Shown here one piece after another: positions 7,053 through 15,178 of a stretch of 30,009 nt of DNA. The stretch's first letter is position 1; each line of letters opens with the position of its first letter. Below the pieces are notes generated by a model. That model made no database searches. It worked only from the letters and a program-made list of their open reading frames with translations, and had not been told where the DNA came from. The position numbers and the translations under genes were made by a program. The DNA comes from an uncultured Sutterella sp. (GTDB lineage Bacteria; Pseudomonadota; Gammaproteobacteria; Burkholderiales; Burkholderiaceae_F): NCBI GenBank assembly GCA_900542195.1, contig UQNA01000034.1:1-30009 (forward strand), written 5' to 3'.

Positions 7053-8444
7053 TTAAAGAAGAGATTTAATCTGATTAAGAAGATGTTGGTTCATGCGTCC
7101 TTGCCAGAATTGGCCTGCAACCGTTAATTCATAGCGAGTTCCGATGGGACTAAGCAATCCGGCTTGGGTCCAATTTTCTACCAACGGTTCAAAAACATAG
7201 AGGAGCTGAGGAGTGAATTCGGCAGCTAATCTCGACGGATCTAAGAAATTAAGTTCAAGCTGTTCTGCTACGGCTCGGCATAATTGCCAATGCGGGGCCG
7301 GCTCAAGCATCATAGAGACCGGTTTGATGCCTTCTTCTACCGCTTTTTTCCAAGCATCCGGTGTTCTGTCCATCATATAGGCATAGCCGTCGATATTGCC
7401 GCCGGCTCCCGGACCGTAAGCTAAACAGTCAGAACGGGTTTTGGCGTAATAGTTGTAGAAGTTGCGTTCTCTCGTATTTGCAGCCCAATGACTGATGGAT
7501 AGACGGCTCCATCCCGCTTCTCTCATGCTTTGCACCGCTTCAGCGAACATATGGGCACGAAGCTCGTGATTCGGACCGGCGGGCAGTTTTCCGTTGGCAA
7601 TGTATTTAAAGAGCGGAGAGCGTTCAAAAACGCGCAGCTGATAGCAGTCAACCCCGTCAAGGTTTAATTCACGGCTGATAACGAGATCTTCTTTCCAAGT
7701 TTCCATGGTTTGGAATGGAAAGCCGTAAATCAAATCGATAACGACAGCTGCTTGATTGAAGCGGGTAAGGCGGCTTAGTTGTGCAATAAGCTGTTCTTTG
7801 GTCGAACGGCGGCCGACAGCTTGACGAACTTTTGTGTCAAAAGTCTGTACGCCTAAGGAGAAACGGTTGGCGCCGCCTTGTACCGCAGCTTCCATCTTCG
7901 CTGCATCGAAACCCGATAATCTGCCTTCATAAGTGATTTCGCAGTCATTGGCGAGCGGCAGGTACTGACGAACCGCTTTAATGACGCGTTCGATATCAGC
8001 GGCTTCAAGTGCTGTAGGCGTACCGCCGCCGAAATAAACTGCATGCACCGGTTCGTTTTGCTGAATCGGTTTGTCAGCCCAAAGCTGAAGTTCTTTGATA
8101 AGAGTGTCGGCGTAGGCCTTGCTTTCTTCTTTGTTTCTGTAAGGCTTGATATAAAAAAGGCAGTACAGGCACCTTGTTTCGCAATAAGGTACGTTGATGT
8201 AGGCAACCGTCCTTCTGGTGCGTTTGCGGGAAGTCAAATCGGAAAGAGTTGACTGAACTTGAGCCGGTGCAATCGGACTGCTTTGCAGCCCGGGATGAAT
8301 ATCGATAGACTCAGGAAATGCTTCAAAAAGTGGGTTGTCAGAGATGTTGGCTTTCCAAGAAGGAGAGTCAGAGTCTTTTCTCATCATCTTGTTAAATTTA
8401 ACGATTTTCGTTTTGTCCGATGAGACGCCGCTGATTACTGTCAT
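7053..8444 (-). CDS. hutW: HutW/ChuW-type radical SAM protein, anaerobic heme utilisation
   Basis: A 463-residue radical SAM protein of the HemN-like HutW/ChuW group. The [4Fe-4S] cluster motif CETRCLYC supplies Cys88, Cys92 and Cys95. The SAM-binding GGGTPT is at 139-144, with further HemN-type elements (YEGRLSGF, FSLGVQTFD, DLIYGFPFQT). The C-terminal part (from about 290) is the extended HemN-like region. Characterised ChuW opens the heme ring without oxygen by radical methyl transfer, yielding a linear tetrapyrrole and freeing iron; that activity is inferred here. It is the first gene of the Fur-box-controlled operon, four bases before the receptor. An internal ATG at 8385-8387 is a less favoured start. 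HemW or HemN are excluded mainly by gene context. Confidence 0.88.
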   Translation of the reverse strand: MTVISGVSSDKTKIVKFNKMMRKDSDSPSWKANISDNPLFEAFPESIDIHPGLQSSPIAPAQVQSTLSDLTSRKRTRRTVAYINVPYCETRCLYCLFYIKPYRNKEESKAYADTLIKELQLWADKPIQQNEPVHAVYFGGGTPTALEAADIERVIKAVRQYLPLANDCEITYEGRLSGFDAAKMEAAVQGGANRFSLGVQTFDTKVRQAVGRRSTKEQLIAQLSRLTRFNQAAVVIDLIYGFPFQTMETWKEDLVISRELNLDGVDCYQLRVFERSPLFKYIANGKLPAGPNHELRAHMFAEAVQSMREAGWSRLSISHWAANTRERNFYNYYAKTRSDCLAYGPGAGGNIDGYAYMMDRTPDAWKKAVEEGIKPVSMMLEPAPHWQLCRAVAEQLELNFLDPSRLAAEFTPQLLYVFEPLVENWTQAGLLSPIGTRYELTVAGQFWQGRMNQHLLNQIKSLL

Positions 8445-8469
8445 ATAGATTCTGCTTTTAAAACTGAAT

Positions 8470-8488
8470 GAGAATGATTATCATTAAG
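8470..8488. promoter_or_regulatory. Fur box, proximal to hutW
   Basis: GAGAATGATTATCATTAAG matches the 19-bp Fur consensus at 15 positions by hand alignment. It begins about 26 bases upstream of the hutW start, where it would block transcription or early elongation of the heme operon when iron is plentiful. The matching strand reads plus, but the site is nearly symmetrical. Confidence 0.8.
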
Positions 8489-8512
8489 AGCAATATTAAT
8501 TGAACAATTCTA

Positions 8513-8531
8513 TTAAGTAATTATCATTCTC
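8513..8531. promoter_or_regulatory. Fur box, distal, between heme operon and ABC exporter genes
   Basis: Read on the minus strand, GAGAATGATAATTACTTAA matches the 19-bp Fur consensus at 15 positions. Its centre is 43 bp from that of the proximal box, about four helical turns, so two Fur dimers could bind the same face of DNA and cover the hutW promoter. It is about 190 bp from the divergent ABC gene, so control of that gene is uncertain. Confidence 0.75.
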
Positions 8532-8717
8532 ATTAGAGATTTCCCTAGTGAACGAAAAGGTGATGTATTTTTGATAATGGCAACTGTATGATTCTTAAAG
8601 TAAATTTAGTTAGGCAAGAATAAAGAGTGAATTTTTAAATTTTAGAAAAAAGTTATTTCCAATTATTTCCTCGTTTACTCAATTGAGACTTAAGGCGGGG
8701 TTAATTTTGTTTTGTAT

Positions 8718-9638
8718 ATGAGTCAAAAATTTCTTTTACCGGCTCTTTCGTTAGAAAACGTTTCAAAAACCTTTTATCGAGGAAACGAGTCGAAACAAGC
8801 TTTGCGTGATGTTTCTTTCACAATTGAACAAGGCGATTTTTTTGGTCTGTTAGGACCGAACGGTGCAGGCAAGAGTACGCTTATCGGAGTTCTTGCAAAG
8901 ACGGTTAAGCCGAACTCAGGAACAATCCAGGCGTTGGGTTTTGATCTAGAAACGCAATGGCGTCAATTCAAAATGTGCTTGGGCATCGTACCTCAGGAAA
9001 TCACGTTTGATCCTTTTCTTACCGTTTACGACACGCTTCGTCTGCAGAGCGGCTATTTTGGTCTTCGCGGCAATCAGAAATGGATTGACCGGCTGCTGGA
9101 TGTTTTGGATCTATCCGATAAGAAAAACTCCAGTGTGATGAGCCTTTCGGGTGGAATGAAAAGACGCGTCTTGATTGCCCAGGCCATGGTTCATCAGCCG
9201 CCGGTGATTGTGCTCGATGAACCGACGGCAGGCGTGGACATCGCACTGCGTCATCGTCTGTGGGAATTCATGGTAGACCTTAACCGAAAGGGTCATACGA
9301 TTATTCTAACGACGCATTATTTGGAAGAGGCAGAGAAGCTTTGCCGTAATGTCGCTTTGCTTAATCATGGAAAAATTGTGACCTTAGAGAACACTCAAAA
9401 TTTGCTCCAGGAATACTCTAAAGAACGCATTTTGTTTTCTTTGCCAAGTGAACTGCCGAAGGATTTTCCTATCAATTGTACGAAGCTCTCTGACGGGTCT
9501 TACCGTACGGCCTACGGTAGTCCCGAAAACTTGCACTCGCTTTTAAATGAGCTTTCAAAAGCAGGCTTAATGCCGGAAAAACTTGAAATTGGAAAAGCAA
9601 ACCTCGAAGAAGCCTTTATAAGGATTACAGGCAAATGA
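8718..9638 (+). CDS. ABC-2 type exporter ATP-binding protein (YadG-like)
   Basis: A single-domain ABC ATPase of 306 residues with Walker A GPNGAGKST (46-54), signature LSGGM (143-147), Walker B VIVLDEP (163-169) and switch His200. A C-terminal extension of about 90 residues ends in LEEAFIRITGK, typical of the DrrA/CcmA-like ABC-2 exporter group. It would power efflux through the membrane partner encoded next, whose start overlaps its stop by four bases (ATGA). The ATG at 8718 is chosen to give MSQKFLLP. A TTG two codons earlier is better spaced from the AAGGCGGGG at 8692-8700, so the start is uncertain. The exported substrate is unknown; YadGH-type pairs are poorly characterised. Confidence 0.88.
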   Translation: MSQKFLLPALSLENVSKTFYRGNESKQALRDVSFTIEQGDFFGLLGPNGAGKSTLIGVLAKTVKPNSGTIQALGFDLETQWRQFKMCLGIVPQEITFDPFLTVYDTLRLQSGYFGLRGNQKWIDRLLDVLDLSDKKNSSVMSLSGGMKRRVLIAQAMVHQPPVIVLDEPTAGVDIALRHRLWEFMVDLNRKGHTIILTTHYLEEAEKLCRNVALLNHGKIVTLENTQNLLQEYSKERILFSLPSELPKDFPINCTKLSDGSYRTAYGSPENLHSLLNELSKAGLMPEKLEIGKANLEEAFIRITGK

Positions 9639-10429
9639 CACAATTCAAAATAGACCCAAAACCATACAGCAGGGGTGCCGCTTTCCTTACCTTGTTGGAA
9701 AAAGAAGTCCTGCGTTTTAAGAAGATTGCGATTCAAACGATTTTTGCACCGATCCTCATGGCAGCACTGTATTTAGTCGTTTTCGGGCAAGTGCTCGGAG
9801 GACGAATGCCAACGTTCGATGGCGTCAGTTATATTCATTTCCTCGTTCCGGGCCTGGTGATGATGTCTCTGCTGCAGAACGCTTTCGGCAATAGCTCATC
9901 TTCCATGCTTTCAGCCAAAATTATGGGAAGCCTTATCTTCATTCAACTGCCTCCTTTTGCAGGATGGGAGCTTGGATTGGCGATGATAGGAGCTTCCGTT
10001 GCCAGAGGACTGATAGGGGGATCCGGAGTGCTGTTGGTTTCCGTTTTTTGGTCAGCCCCTCCTGTAGATCATATTTTATGGGTTGTGGTCTTTGGATTTA
10101 TGGGCGCAGTCCTGATGGGCTCTCTGGGTTTGATAGCTGGTTTGTGGGCCGATAAGTTCGATCAAATCGGAGCTTTCCAAAGTTTCGTAATTCTTCCGCT
10201 GACTTTCTTATCCGGTGTTTTCTATTCCATCCAGCAATTACCGGGAACTTTGCGTACTCTTTCCCAATTCAATCCGTTTTTTTACATCGTTGACGGATTC
10301 CGCTATGGTTTCTTTTCGCAAAGCGATTTCAATCCATGGATAAGTCTAAGTGTTGTCTCCGTATGCGCAATTGGGTCCGCGGCTTTTGCGGTTTTGCTTA
10401 TGCAGCGAGGATATAAGATTCAAAAATAG
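9635..10429 (+). CDS. ABC-2 type exporter permease (YadH-like)
   Basis: A 264-residue ABC-2 membrane protein with about six hydrophobic segments (roughly 36-53, 70-90, 112-134, 148-170, 178-200, 234-255). It carries the family signature region around PLTFLSGVFYSIQQLPGTLRTLSQFNPFFYIVDGFRYG (200-237), seen in the YadH/DrrB group. It forms the export path energised by the ATPase encoded just upstream, with which it overlaps by four bases. The N-terminus is cytoplasmic with no signal peptide. Substrate and regulation are not evident. The pair is divergent from the heme operon and shares its upstream region, so an iron-responsive or heme-tolerance role is conceivable but unsupported. Confidence 0.88.
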   Translation: MTQFKIDPKPYSRGAAFLTLLEKEVLRFKKIAIQTIFAPILMAALYLVVFGQVLGGRMPTFDGVSYIHFLVPGLVMMSLLQNAFGNSSSSMLSAKIMGSLIFIQLPPFAGWELGLAMIGASVARGLIGGSGVLLVSVFWSAPPVDHILWVVVFGFMGAVLMGSLGLIAGLWADKFDQIGAFQSFVILPLTFLSGVFYSIQQLPGTLRTLSQFNPFFYIVDGFRYGFFSQSDFNPWISLSVVSVCAIGSAAFAVLLMQRGYKIQK

Positions 10430-10506
10430 GTCTTTTTGCAAAAAAGAAATAAGGCAGCGAGTAGAATTTTTTGAGATGAACGTTCACTTCTGAGATTTTG
10501 GGATAG

Positions 10507-11703
10507 ATGCTTACCTCACTGGCGCTTATTTTTCTTTTTGGTTTGGCAATCGGGGCTGCTTGCAAAGCGATAAGAGTACCTGCAATTATCGGCATGATGC
10601 TTACAGGTATTGTGCTCGGACCGCAGGCTCTCAATTTGTTGGATCCTAAAATCCTCAGTATATCGCCGGACCTCTGGAAGTTAGCCCTCGTTATCATCAT
10701 TATCAAAGCAGGCCTGTCCATAAAAGTCTCGGAGCTTAAGCAAGTTGAACGTCCGCTCTTTTTGCTCGGCTGCATCCCGGCACTTTTCGAAATTGCTGCC
10801 TTTTTCTTTTTTGCTCCTTATTTCTTCGGCATTTCGAAACTCGAAGCGTTAGTAATGGGTTCCGTATTAGCTGCGGTTTCACCAGCAGTAGTTATTCCTC
10901 GAATGGTGATGTTGACCAACCGTGCCTACGGAACGGAGAAAAGTATTCCTCAAATGATTATGGCCGGAGCAGGGCTGGATAATGTTTTCGTCATCATGCT
11001 GTTCTCCACATTCCTTGGCTTTACTCAGGCAGGACATACAGAACTCGGGAACTTCATTCAAGTGCCGATTTCACTGGTTCTTGGAATGGCCGTCGGTGTC
11101 GGGGCCGGATTGCTGCTCAGCTGGTTCTTTGAAACCGCTTACGCTGTAAAGCACTACGTTCGGAACAGCCTTAAAGTAATGGTCGTCCTAGGGGTAGCCT
11201 TTATCCTGATTGCTCTGGAAGGATGGACCAAAGAAATTGTCAGCGTCTCGGGACTTTTTGCAGTGATGAGCATGGCGTGCACTTTGAATTTCAAAGCATC
11301 ATTTGCCGTCACCAAAAGACTGTCAGAAAAGTTCAGCAAATTGTGGCTGGCCGCTGAAGTTATCTTATTTGTGACGGTTGGGGCCGCAATTGACATCAGC
11401 TATACCCTAAACGCCGGACTCGCGGCACTTTGGATTGTGTGTATTGGGTTACTGCTCCGTTCTTTAGGGGTAGTTTTGAGTCTTCTGGGCACTAATCTCA
11501 ATTTTAACGAAAGGCTGTTTTGCGTTCTTTCTTATCTTCCGAAAGCGACCGTGCAAGCTGCCATCGGTTCCGTGCCGTTAGCAATGGGACTTCCTTGCGG
11601 GCATCTGGTACTTTCCGTTGCAGTGGTTGGAATTTTCTTTACTTCCTTCATTGGTACTATCGCAATCGATGGGAGCTATCAAAAGCTCTTGCAGAAGAAC
11701 TGA
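10507..11703 (+). CDS. Cation:proton antiporter, CPA family
   Basis: A 398-residue polytopic membrane protein with about 12 hydrophobic segments covering almost its full length. It resembles the Na+/H+ exchanger domain of CPA-family antiporters: IRVPAIIGMMLTGIVLGP near the N-terminus, a conserved charged helix region SVLAAVSPAVVIPRM (120-134), and GAGLDNVFVIMLFS (153-166), whose Asp157 lies where ion-binding acidic residues occur in this family. It lacks a C-terminal TrkA-N/regulatory domain, being transport domain only. GGGATAG immediately upstream supports the ATG. It follows the ABC exporter pair by 77 bp in the same direction and may be read from the same transcript. The ion (Na+, K+ or Li+) cannot be told from sequence. 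Confidence 0.85.
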   Translation: MLTSLALIFLFGLAIGAACKAIRVPAIIGMMLTGIVLGPQALNLLDPKILSISPDLWKLALVIIIIKAGLSIKVSELKQVERPLFLLGCIPALFEIAAFFFFAPYFFGISKLEALVMGSVLAAVSPAVVIPRMVMLTNRAYGTEKSIPQMIMAGAGLDNVFVIMLFSTFLGFTQAGHTELGNFIQVPISLVLGMAVGVGAGLLLSWFFETAYAVKHYVRNSLKVMVVLGVAFILIALEGWTKEIVSVSGLFAVMSMACTLNFKASFAVTKRLSEKFSKLWLAAEVILFVTVGAAIDISYTLNAGLAALWIVCIGLLLRSLGVVLSLLGTNLNFNERLFCVLSYLPKATVQAAIGSVPLAMGLPCGHLVLSVAVVGIFFTSFIGTIAIDGSYQKLLQKN

Positions 11704-11932
11704 TTTTTTCATCGAAATAATGTTTCTAATTTTCATTTTGATGGACTAGTTGCAATACCGATGCTCAAATTCGCAATAAACCCCTGGGCTGGTTGAGAAT
11801 CGTTCCGATAAAGGTACCAAGTTTGGACTTTTTATTTAATCGAAAACTCCGGACCAAGGTAGACTCAGAAAAACATTAAAGACGTTCGTGACAAAGTCCG
11901 GCGTCGAAATTTGTCTTGTTAGAGAGAACAAA

Positions 11933-13345
11933 ATGAAAGATTACCGCATTGAGCATGACTCCATAGGCGATATAAAAGTTGATGACAGCAAGTATTGGGG
12001 AGCCCAAACGGAAAGAAGTTTTGAGAACTTCAGAATCGGTATCGAAAAAATGCCGGAATCTCTGATTCGTTCCATGCTGTATTTGAAGAAAGCCTGTGCA
12101 GAAGTTAATTGTGACTTTAGTAAACTGGATGAGAAGCGTAAAAATGCCATAGTCCAGGCTTGCAATGAATTGCTTGCCGGCGCGTTGCCCGGGAATTTCC
12201 CTTTAGCCGTTTGGCAGACAGGTTCCGGGACGCAAACCAATATGAATGTGAATGAGGTGGTTGCAAATCGTGCGACCGAAATTCTGAACGGAGATTTCCG
12301 ATTTAAAGACAGACTGAGCAAGGACGAAGTAGTTCATCCAAACGATCAGGTCAATATGTCTCAGTCTTCTAATGACACGTTCCCGACCGCACTGCACATT
12401 ATGACTGTTTTGGAGGTTACAGGCCGCTTGTTGCCTGCGGTTAAAACACTCCGTGAAGCTTTAAATCGTAAGGCAGAGGAATTCAAAGATTTAATCAAAA
12501 TCGGAAGGACTCACCTGCAGGATGCCACGCCTCTGACTTTAGGTCAGGAATTCAGCGGCTATGTTTCGATGCTCGACCATAATGCAGAACAAATCAACGC
12601 CGCACTGCGTTTTTGCCGTGAATTGGCTATCGGGGGAACGGCCGTTGGAACAGGTTTGAATTCTCCATTTGGGTTCGGAACCAAAGTATGTGAAAAATTA
12701 ACCGCTATGACAGGCGAGAAGTTTGTCAGCGAACCGAATAAATTTCATGCCCTCACTTCTCAGGACGGCGCAGTATTTATGCATGGAGCGCTGAAGTCCT
12801 TGGCGGCCAATCTGATGAAAATTGCTAATGATATCCGCTGGTTAGGGTCAGGTCCTCGCTGTGGTTTGGGTGAAATCAATCTTCCAGCTAACGAACCCGG
12901 GTCTTCCATTATGCCCGGAAAAGTTAACCCGACACAAAGTGAAGCCATGACTATGGTCGCCGTGCAAGTGATGGGCAATGATAATGCAGTAGGCATTGCG
13001 GCTTCTCAAGGTAACTTTGAGCTCAACGTTTTCTTGCCGCTTATTGCTTATAACCTCGATCAAAGTATTCGTTTGCTTGCGGATGCTCAGAATTCTTTTG
13101 CCGTCCACTGCGTTGACGGCATAACGGCGAACCCGAAGAAATTAAAAGAGAATGTCGAGCGCTCTTTGATGTTAATCACAGCGTTGGCGCCTCTGGTAGG
13201 CTATGAAAATGCGGCAAAAGTAGCAAAGAAAGCCTACAAAGATAATATTTCTCTTAAACAAGCAGCTCTTGATTTGGGCGTATGTACTGCCGAGGAATTC
13301 GATAGCTACGTTAATCCGAGCCATATGCTTCAGCCCGGATACTAG
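11933..13345 (+). CDS. fumC: Fumarate hydratase class II
   Basis: A 470-residue, oxygen-stable, iron-independent fumarase that interconverts fumarate and malate in the cytoplasm. The signature GSSIMPGKVN (323-332) includes the mobile catalytic serine loop. TGSGTQTNMNVNEV (97-110), SSNDTFPTA (145-153) and RTHLQDATPLTLGQE (192-206, with the active-site-region His194) are the other superfamily boxes, and the C-terminus HMLQPGY is typical of FumC. GAGAGAAC precedes the ATG. A GTG 15 codons upstream is open but adds no conserved residues. Aspartase is the closest alternative, less likely given the C-terminal pattern. Together with DctA at 16419-17750 it suggests active C4-dicarboxylate metabolism. 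Confidence 0.93.
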   Translation: MKDYRIEHDSIGDIKVDDSKYWGAQTERSFENFRIGIEKMPESLIRSMLYLKKACAEVNCDFSKLDEKRKNAIVQACNELLAGALPGNFPLAVWQTGSGTQTNMNVNEVVANRATEILNGDFRFKDRLSKDEVVHPNDQVNMSQSSNDTFPTALHIMTVLEVTGRLLPAVKTLREALNRKAEEFKDLIKIGRTHLQDATPLTLGQEFSGYVSMLDHNAEQINAALRFCRELAIGGTAVGTGLNSPFGFGTKVCEKLTAMTGEKFVSEPNKFHALTSQDGAVFMHGALKSLAANLMKIANDIRWLGSGPRCGLGEINLPANEPGSSIMPGKVNPTQSEAMTMVAVQVMGNDNAVGIAASQGNFELNVFLPLIAYNLDQSIRLLADAQNSFAVHCVDGITANPKKLKENVERSLMLITALAPLVGYENAAKVAKKAYKDNISLKQAALDLGVCTAEEFDSYVNPSHMLQPGY

Positions 13346-13348
13346 CTT

Positions 13349-13726
13349 TCAAACGTGGTCGCGGAAAATAAAGTAAGCCGCACCCAACATGCAAAGAGCC
13401 GCCCAGAGGTAATCCAGCTTGAGCGGCTCTTTCATATACAGCACCGCAAACGGGACGAAGATAGACAGCGAAACGATTTCCTGGAGAATCTTCAGTTGGC
13501 CGAGAGACAAAGAGCCGAACCCGATTCTGTTAGCAGGGATCATGACGATATATTCGAAAAAAGCGATTAGCCAACTGGTAACGATTGCCACCCAAAGAGG
13601 AGCGCTGCCCAGATTCTTTAAATGAGCATACCAAGCAAAGCTCATGAAAGTATTAGAAATCAGAAGAAGCAGAACCGTTTTAGCAACCGGCGGCATCGAG
13701 TGCCATATATTAATTAATGTTTCCAT
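13349..13726 (-). CDS. DUF486 / DMT-superfamily small membrane protein
   Basis: A 125-residue protein with four hydrophobic segments (about 15-33, 43-63, 79-98, 104-121), matching the DUF486 family of the drug/metabolite transporter superfamily. The conserved stretch FMSFAWYAHLK (28-38), the W-x-IAFFEY-x-x-x-x-P segment (52-64) and ILQEIVSLSIFVPFA (80-94) are characteristic. Function is not established for this family. It converges on fumC with only three bases between the two stop codons and no separate terminator. No strong ribosome binding site precedes the ATG (only an A-rich AAAAAGA). Confidence 0.85.
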   Translation of the reverse strand: METLINIWHSMPPVAKTVLLLLISNTFMSFAWYAHLKNLGSAPLWVAIVTSWLIAFFEYIVMIPANRIGFGSLSLGQLKILQEIVSLSIFVPFAVLYMKEPLKLDYLWAALCMLGAAYFIFRDHV

Positions 13727-13837
13727 TCTTTTTCGAATAGTTAAGCCATAGCGAGAGTGTAATTTGGAGAAATTAAGAAACGCAGATAGAAAGAAACTTT
13801 TTTACAAGACAGGTTCGTAAAAGAAGTTGAGAACGGA

Positions 13838-13914
13838 TGGTCGGAGTAACAGGATTCGAACCTACGACCCCTGCGTCCCGAACGCAGTGCTCTACCGGGC
13901 TGAGCTATACTCCG
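13838..13914 (-). tRNA. tRNA-Pro (anticodon CGG)
   Basis: Read on the minus strand this folds as a complete 77-nt tRNA. The acceptor stem CGGAGTA pairs with TACTCCG. The D arm is normal. The anticodon stem CTGCG/CGCAG closes loop TTCGGGA with anticodon CGG, and the T arm has the loop GTTCGAATC. Discriminator A and the CCA end (13838-13840) are encoded. It decodes CCG proline codons. It lies 24 bases downstream of ispB on the same strand, a position known from other Betaproteobacteria. Confidence 0.96.
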
Positions 13915-13938
13915 ACATTTTTTAACTGTTTAGAGGAA

Positions 13939-14919
13939 TTATAAATCTCTCTCCACAGTCAAGGAGAGCAATTTTATCAAAGATTCTTTATAAAGGGAAG
14001 GTTTTAAGAAAGAAATTGCATCTATTCCGGAAGAAACAATTTGTTTTGCGGTGATTATGCACTCTTCAATTGCTCCTGTCTCTTCAAGAATACGAGTAAT
14101 GGAGTTGAGATCTCCTTCGCCTCGTTTAACGGCTTCTTTAATTTCTTTGGCCTGCTCCTCTGAACATTTCCTCAATGCGTAGATCAAAGGCATCGTCATT
14201 TTGCCTTCACGCAAATCCGCACCTAAGGCTTTGCCGGTTTTTTCTTCGTCGCCTCGGTAATCCAAAACATCATCAATAATTTGGAAGGCTGTTCCTAAGG
14301 CTAAGGCGTACTCGGTGAGCTTTTCCTCTTCTTCTTTAGTTGCTCCTCCTATCGTTGCAGCCATTCGGGCTGCGGCTTCGAATAGAACGCCGGTTTTTCT
14401 TTCAATGACTTCAAAGTAGCGCTTTTCGTCTACAGTGGTGTCGTGGATGTTAAGAAGCTGAATTACCTCGCCTTCGGAGACTCGATTGACTGCACCGGAG
14501 ACGATTTCGCAGATCCGGAGGTTTTTGGTTTTGACCATTAATTGGAAAGCGCGGGAGTACATGAAATCGCCCACCAGAACAGCAGCAGAATTTCCCCACT
14601 TAAAGCAAGCGGTTGGTTTTCCTCGTCTGAGATCGCTTTCGTCGACGACGTCGTCATGCAGGAGGCTGGCGGTATGGACATATTCAATCATCGTAGCTAG
14701 GAATATATGTTCCTTTCCTTGATAGCCCAATGCTCTGGCAATAAGGATAAGAATTAAAGGTCGCATTCTTTTGCCGCCGGCAGAAACAATGTAATCGCTA
14801 ATCTTCTTTATCAGAGGAATATCACTTTGCAGATCGCTAAGCACCGCTTTCTCGACTTCGGCTAAATCAGAAGCAACGGGTTCCATTATCTGTTTTACTG
14901 TTTCTGCAACGTGTGACAT
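13939..14919 (-). CDS. ispB: Polyprenyl (octaprenyl) diphosphate synthase
   Basis: A 326-residue trans-polyprenyl diphosphate synthase that extends farnesyl diphosphate with isopentenyl diphosphate to make the quinone side chain. The first aspartate-rich motif is DDVVDESD (93-100, after HTASLLH) and the second is DDVLD (217-221). GGKRMRP (48-54) binds the pyrophosphate. These place it in the IspB-type long-chain group rather than IspA, but chain length cannot be read with certainty. A strong GGAGGAGG site precedes the ATG. Gene order (tRNA-Pro downstream, divergent from the ribosomal block further right) supports ispB. It feeds ubiquinone or menaquinone synthesis used by the respiratory chain. 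Confidence 0.92.
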   Translation of the reverse strand: MSHVAETVKQIMEPVASDLAEVEKAVLSDLQSDIPLIKKISDYIVSAGGKRMRPLILILIARALGYQGKEHIFLATMIEYVHTASLLHDDVVDESDLRRGKPTACFKWGNSAAVLVGDFMYSRAFQLMVKTKNLRICEIVSGAVNRVSEGEVIQLLNIHDTTVDEKRYFEVIERKTGVLFEAAARMAATIGGATKEEEEKLTEYALALGTAFQIIDDVLDYRGDEEKTGKALGADLREGKMTMPLIYALRKCSEEQAKEIKEAVKRGEGDLNSITRILEETGAIEECIITAKQIVSSGIDAISFLKPSLYKESLIKLLSLTVERDL

Positions 14920-15178
14920 TGATCCTCCTCCTAGTTCTCAACCAATGCATATTACCGAATTTTTTCTGGGTGTGAAGAGGTAAAAAAGAGGTTTTGAGGT
15001 CTAACTTTGAGATTGGAAACAGAAAATATCGCGGACAAAAATTTATTAAGCTGAAATGAGCAAAATCGTAAGCTTCCGAAATCGATAGGAACCGCGCATC
15101 TATCAATTTTGAATATGCAGCACTGGCGGTTGCTACACTTTGAATTCTCAAAACCTTTTTTCTCTAGGAGTACGACTA

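Noticed and set aside
11888..11932. GTG start giving fumarase 15 extra residues
   Set aside because: Extra residues match nothing in FumC, and the ATG at 11933 has its own ribosome site.
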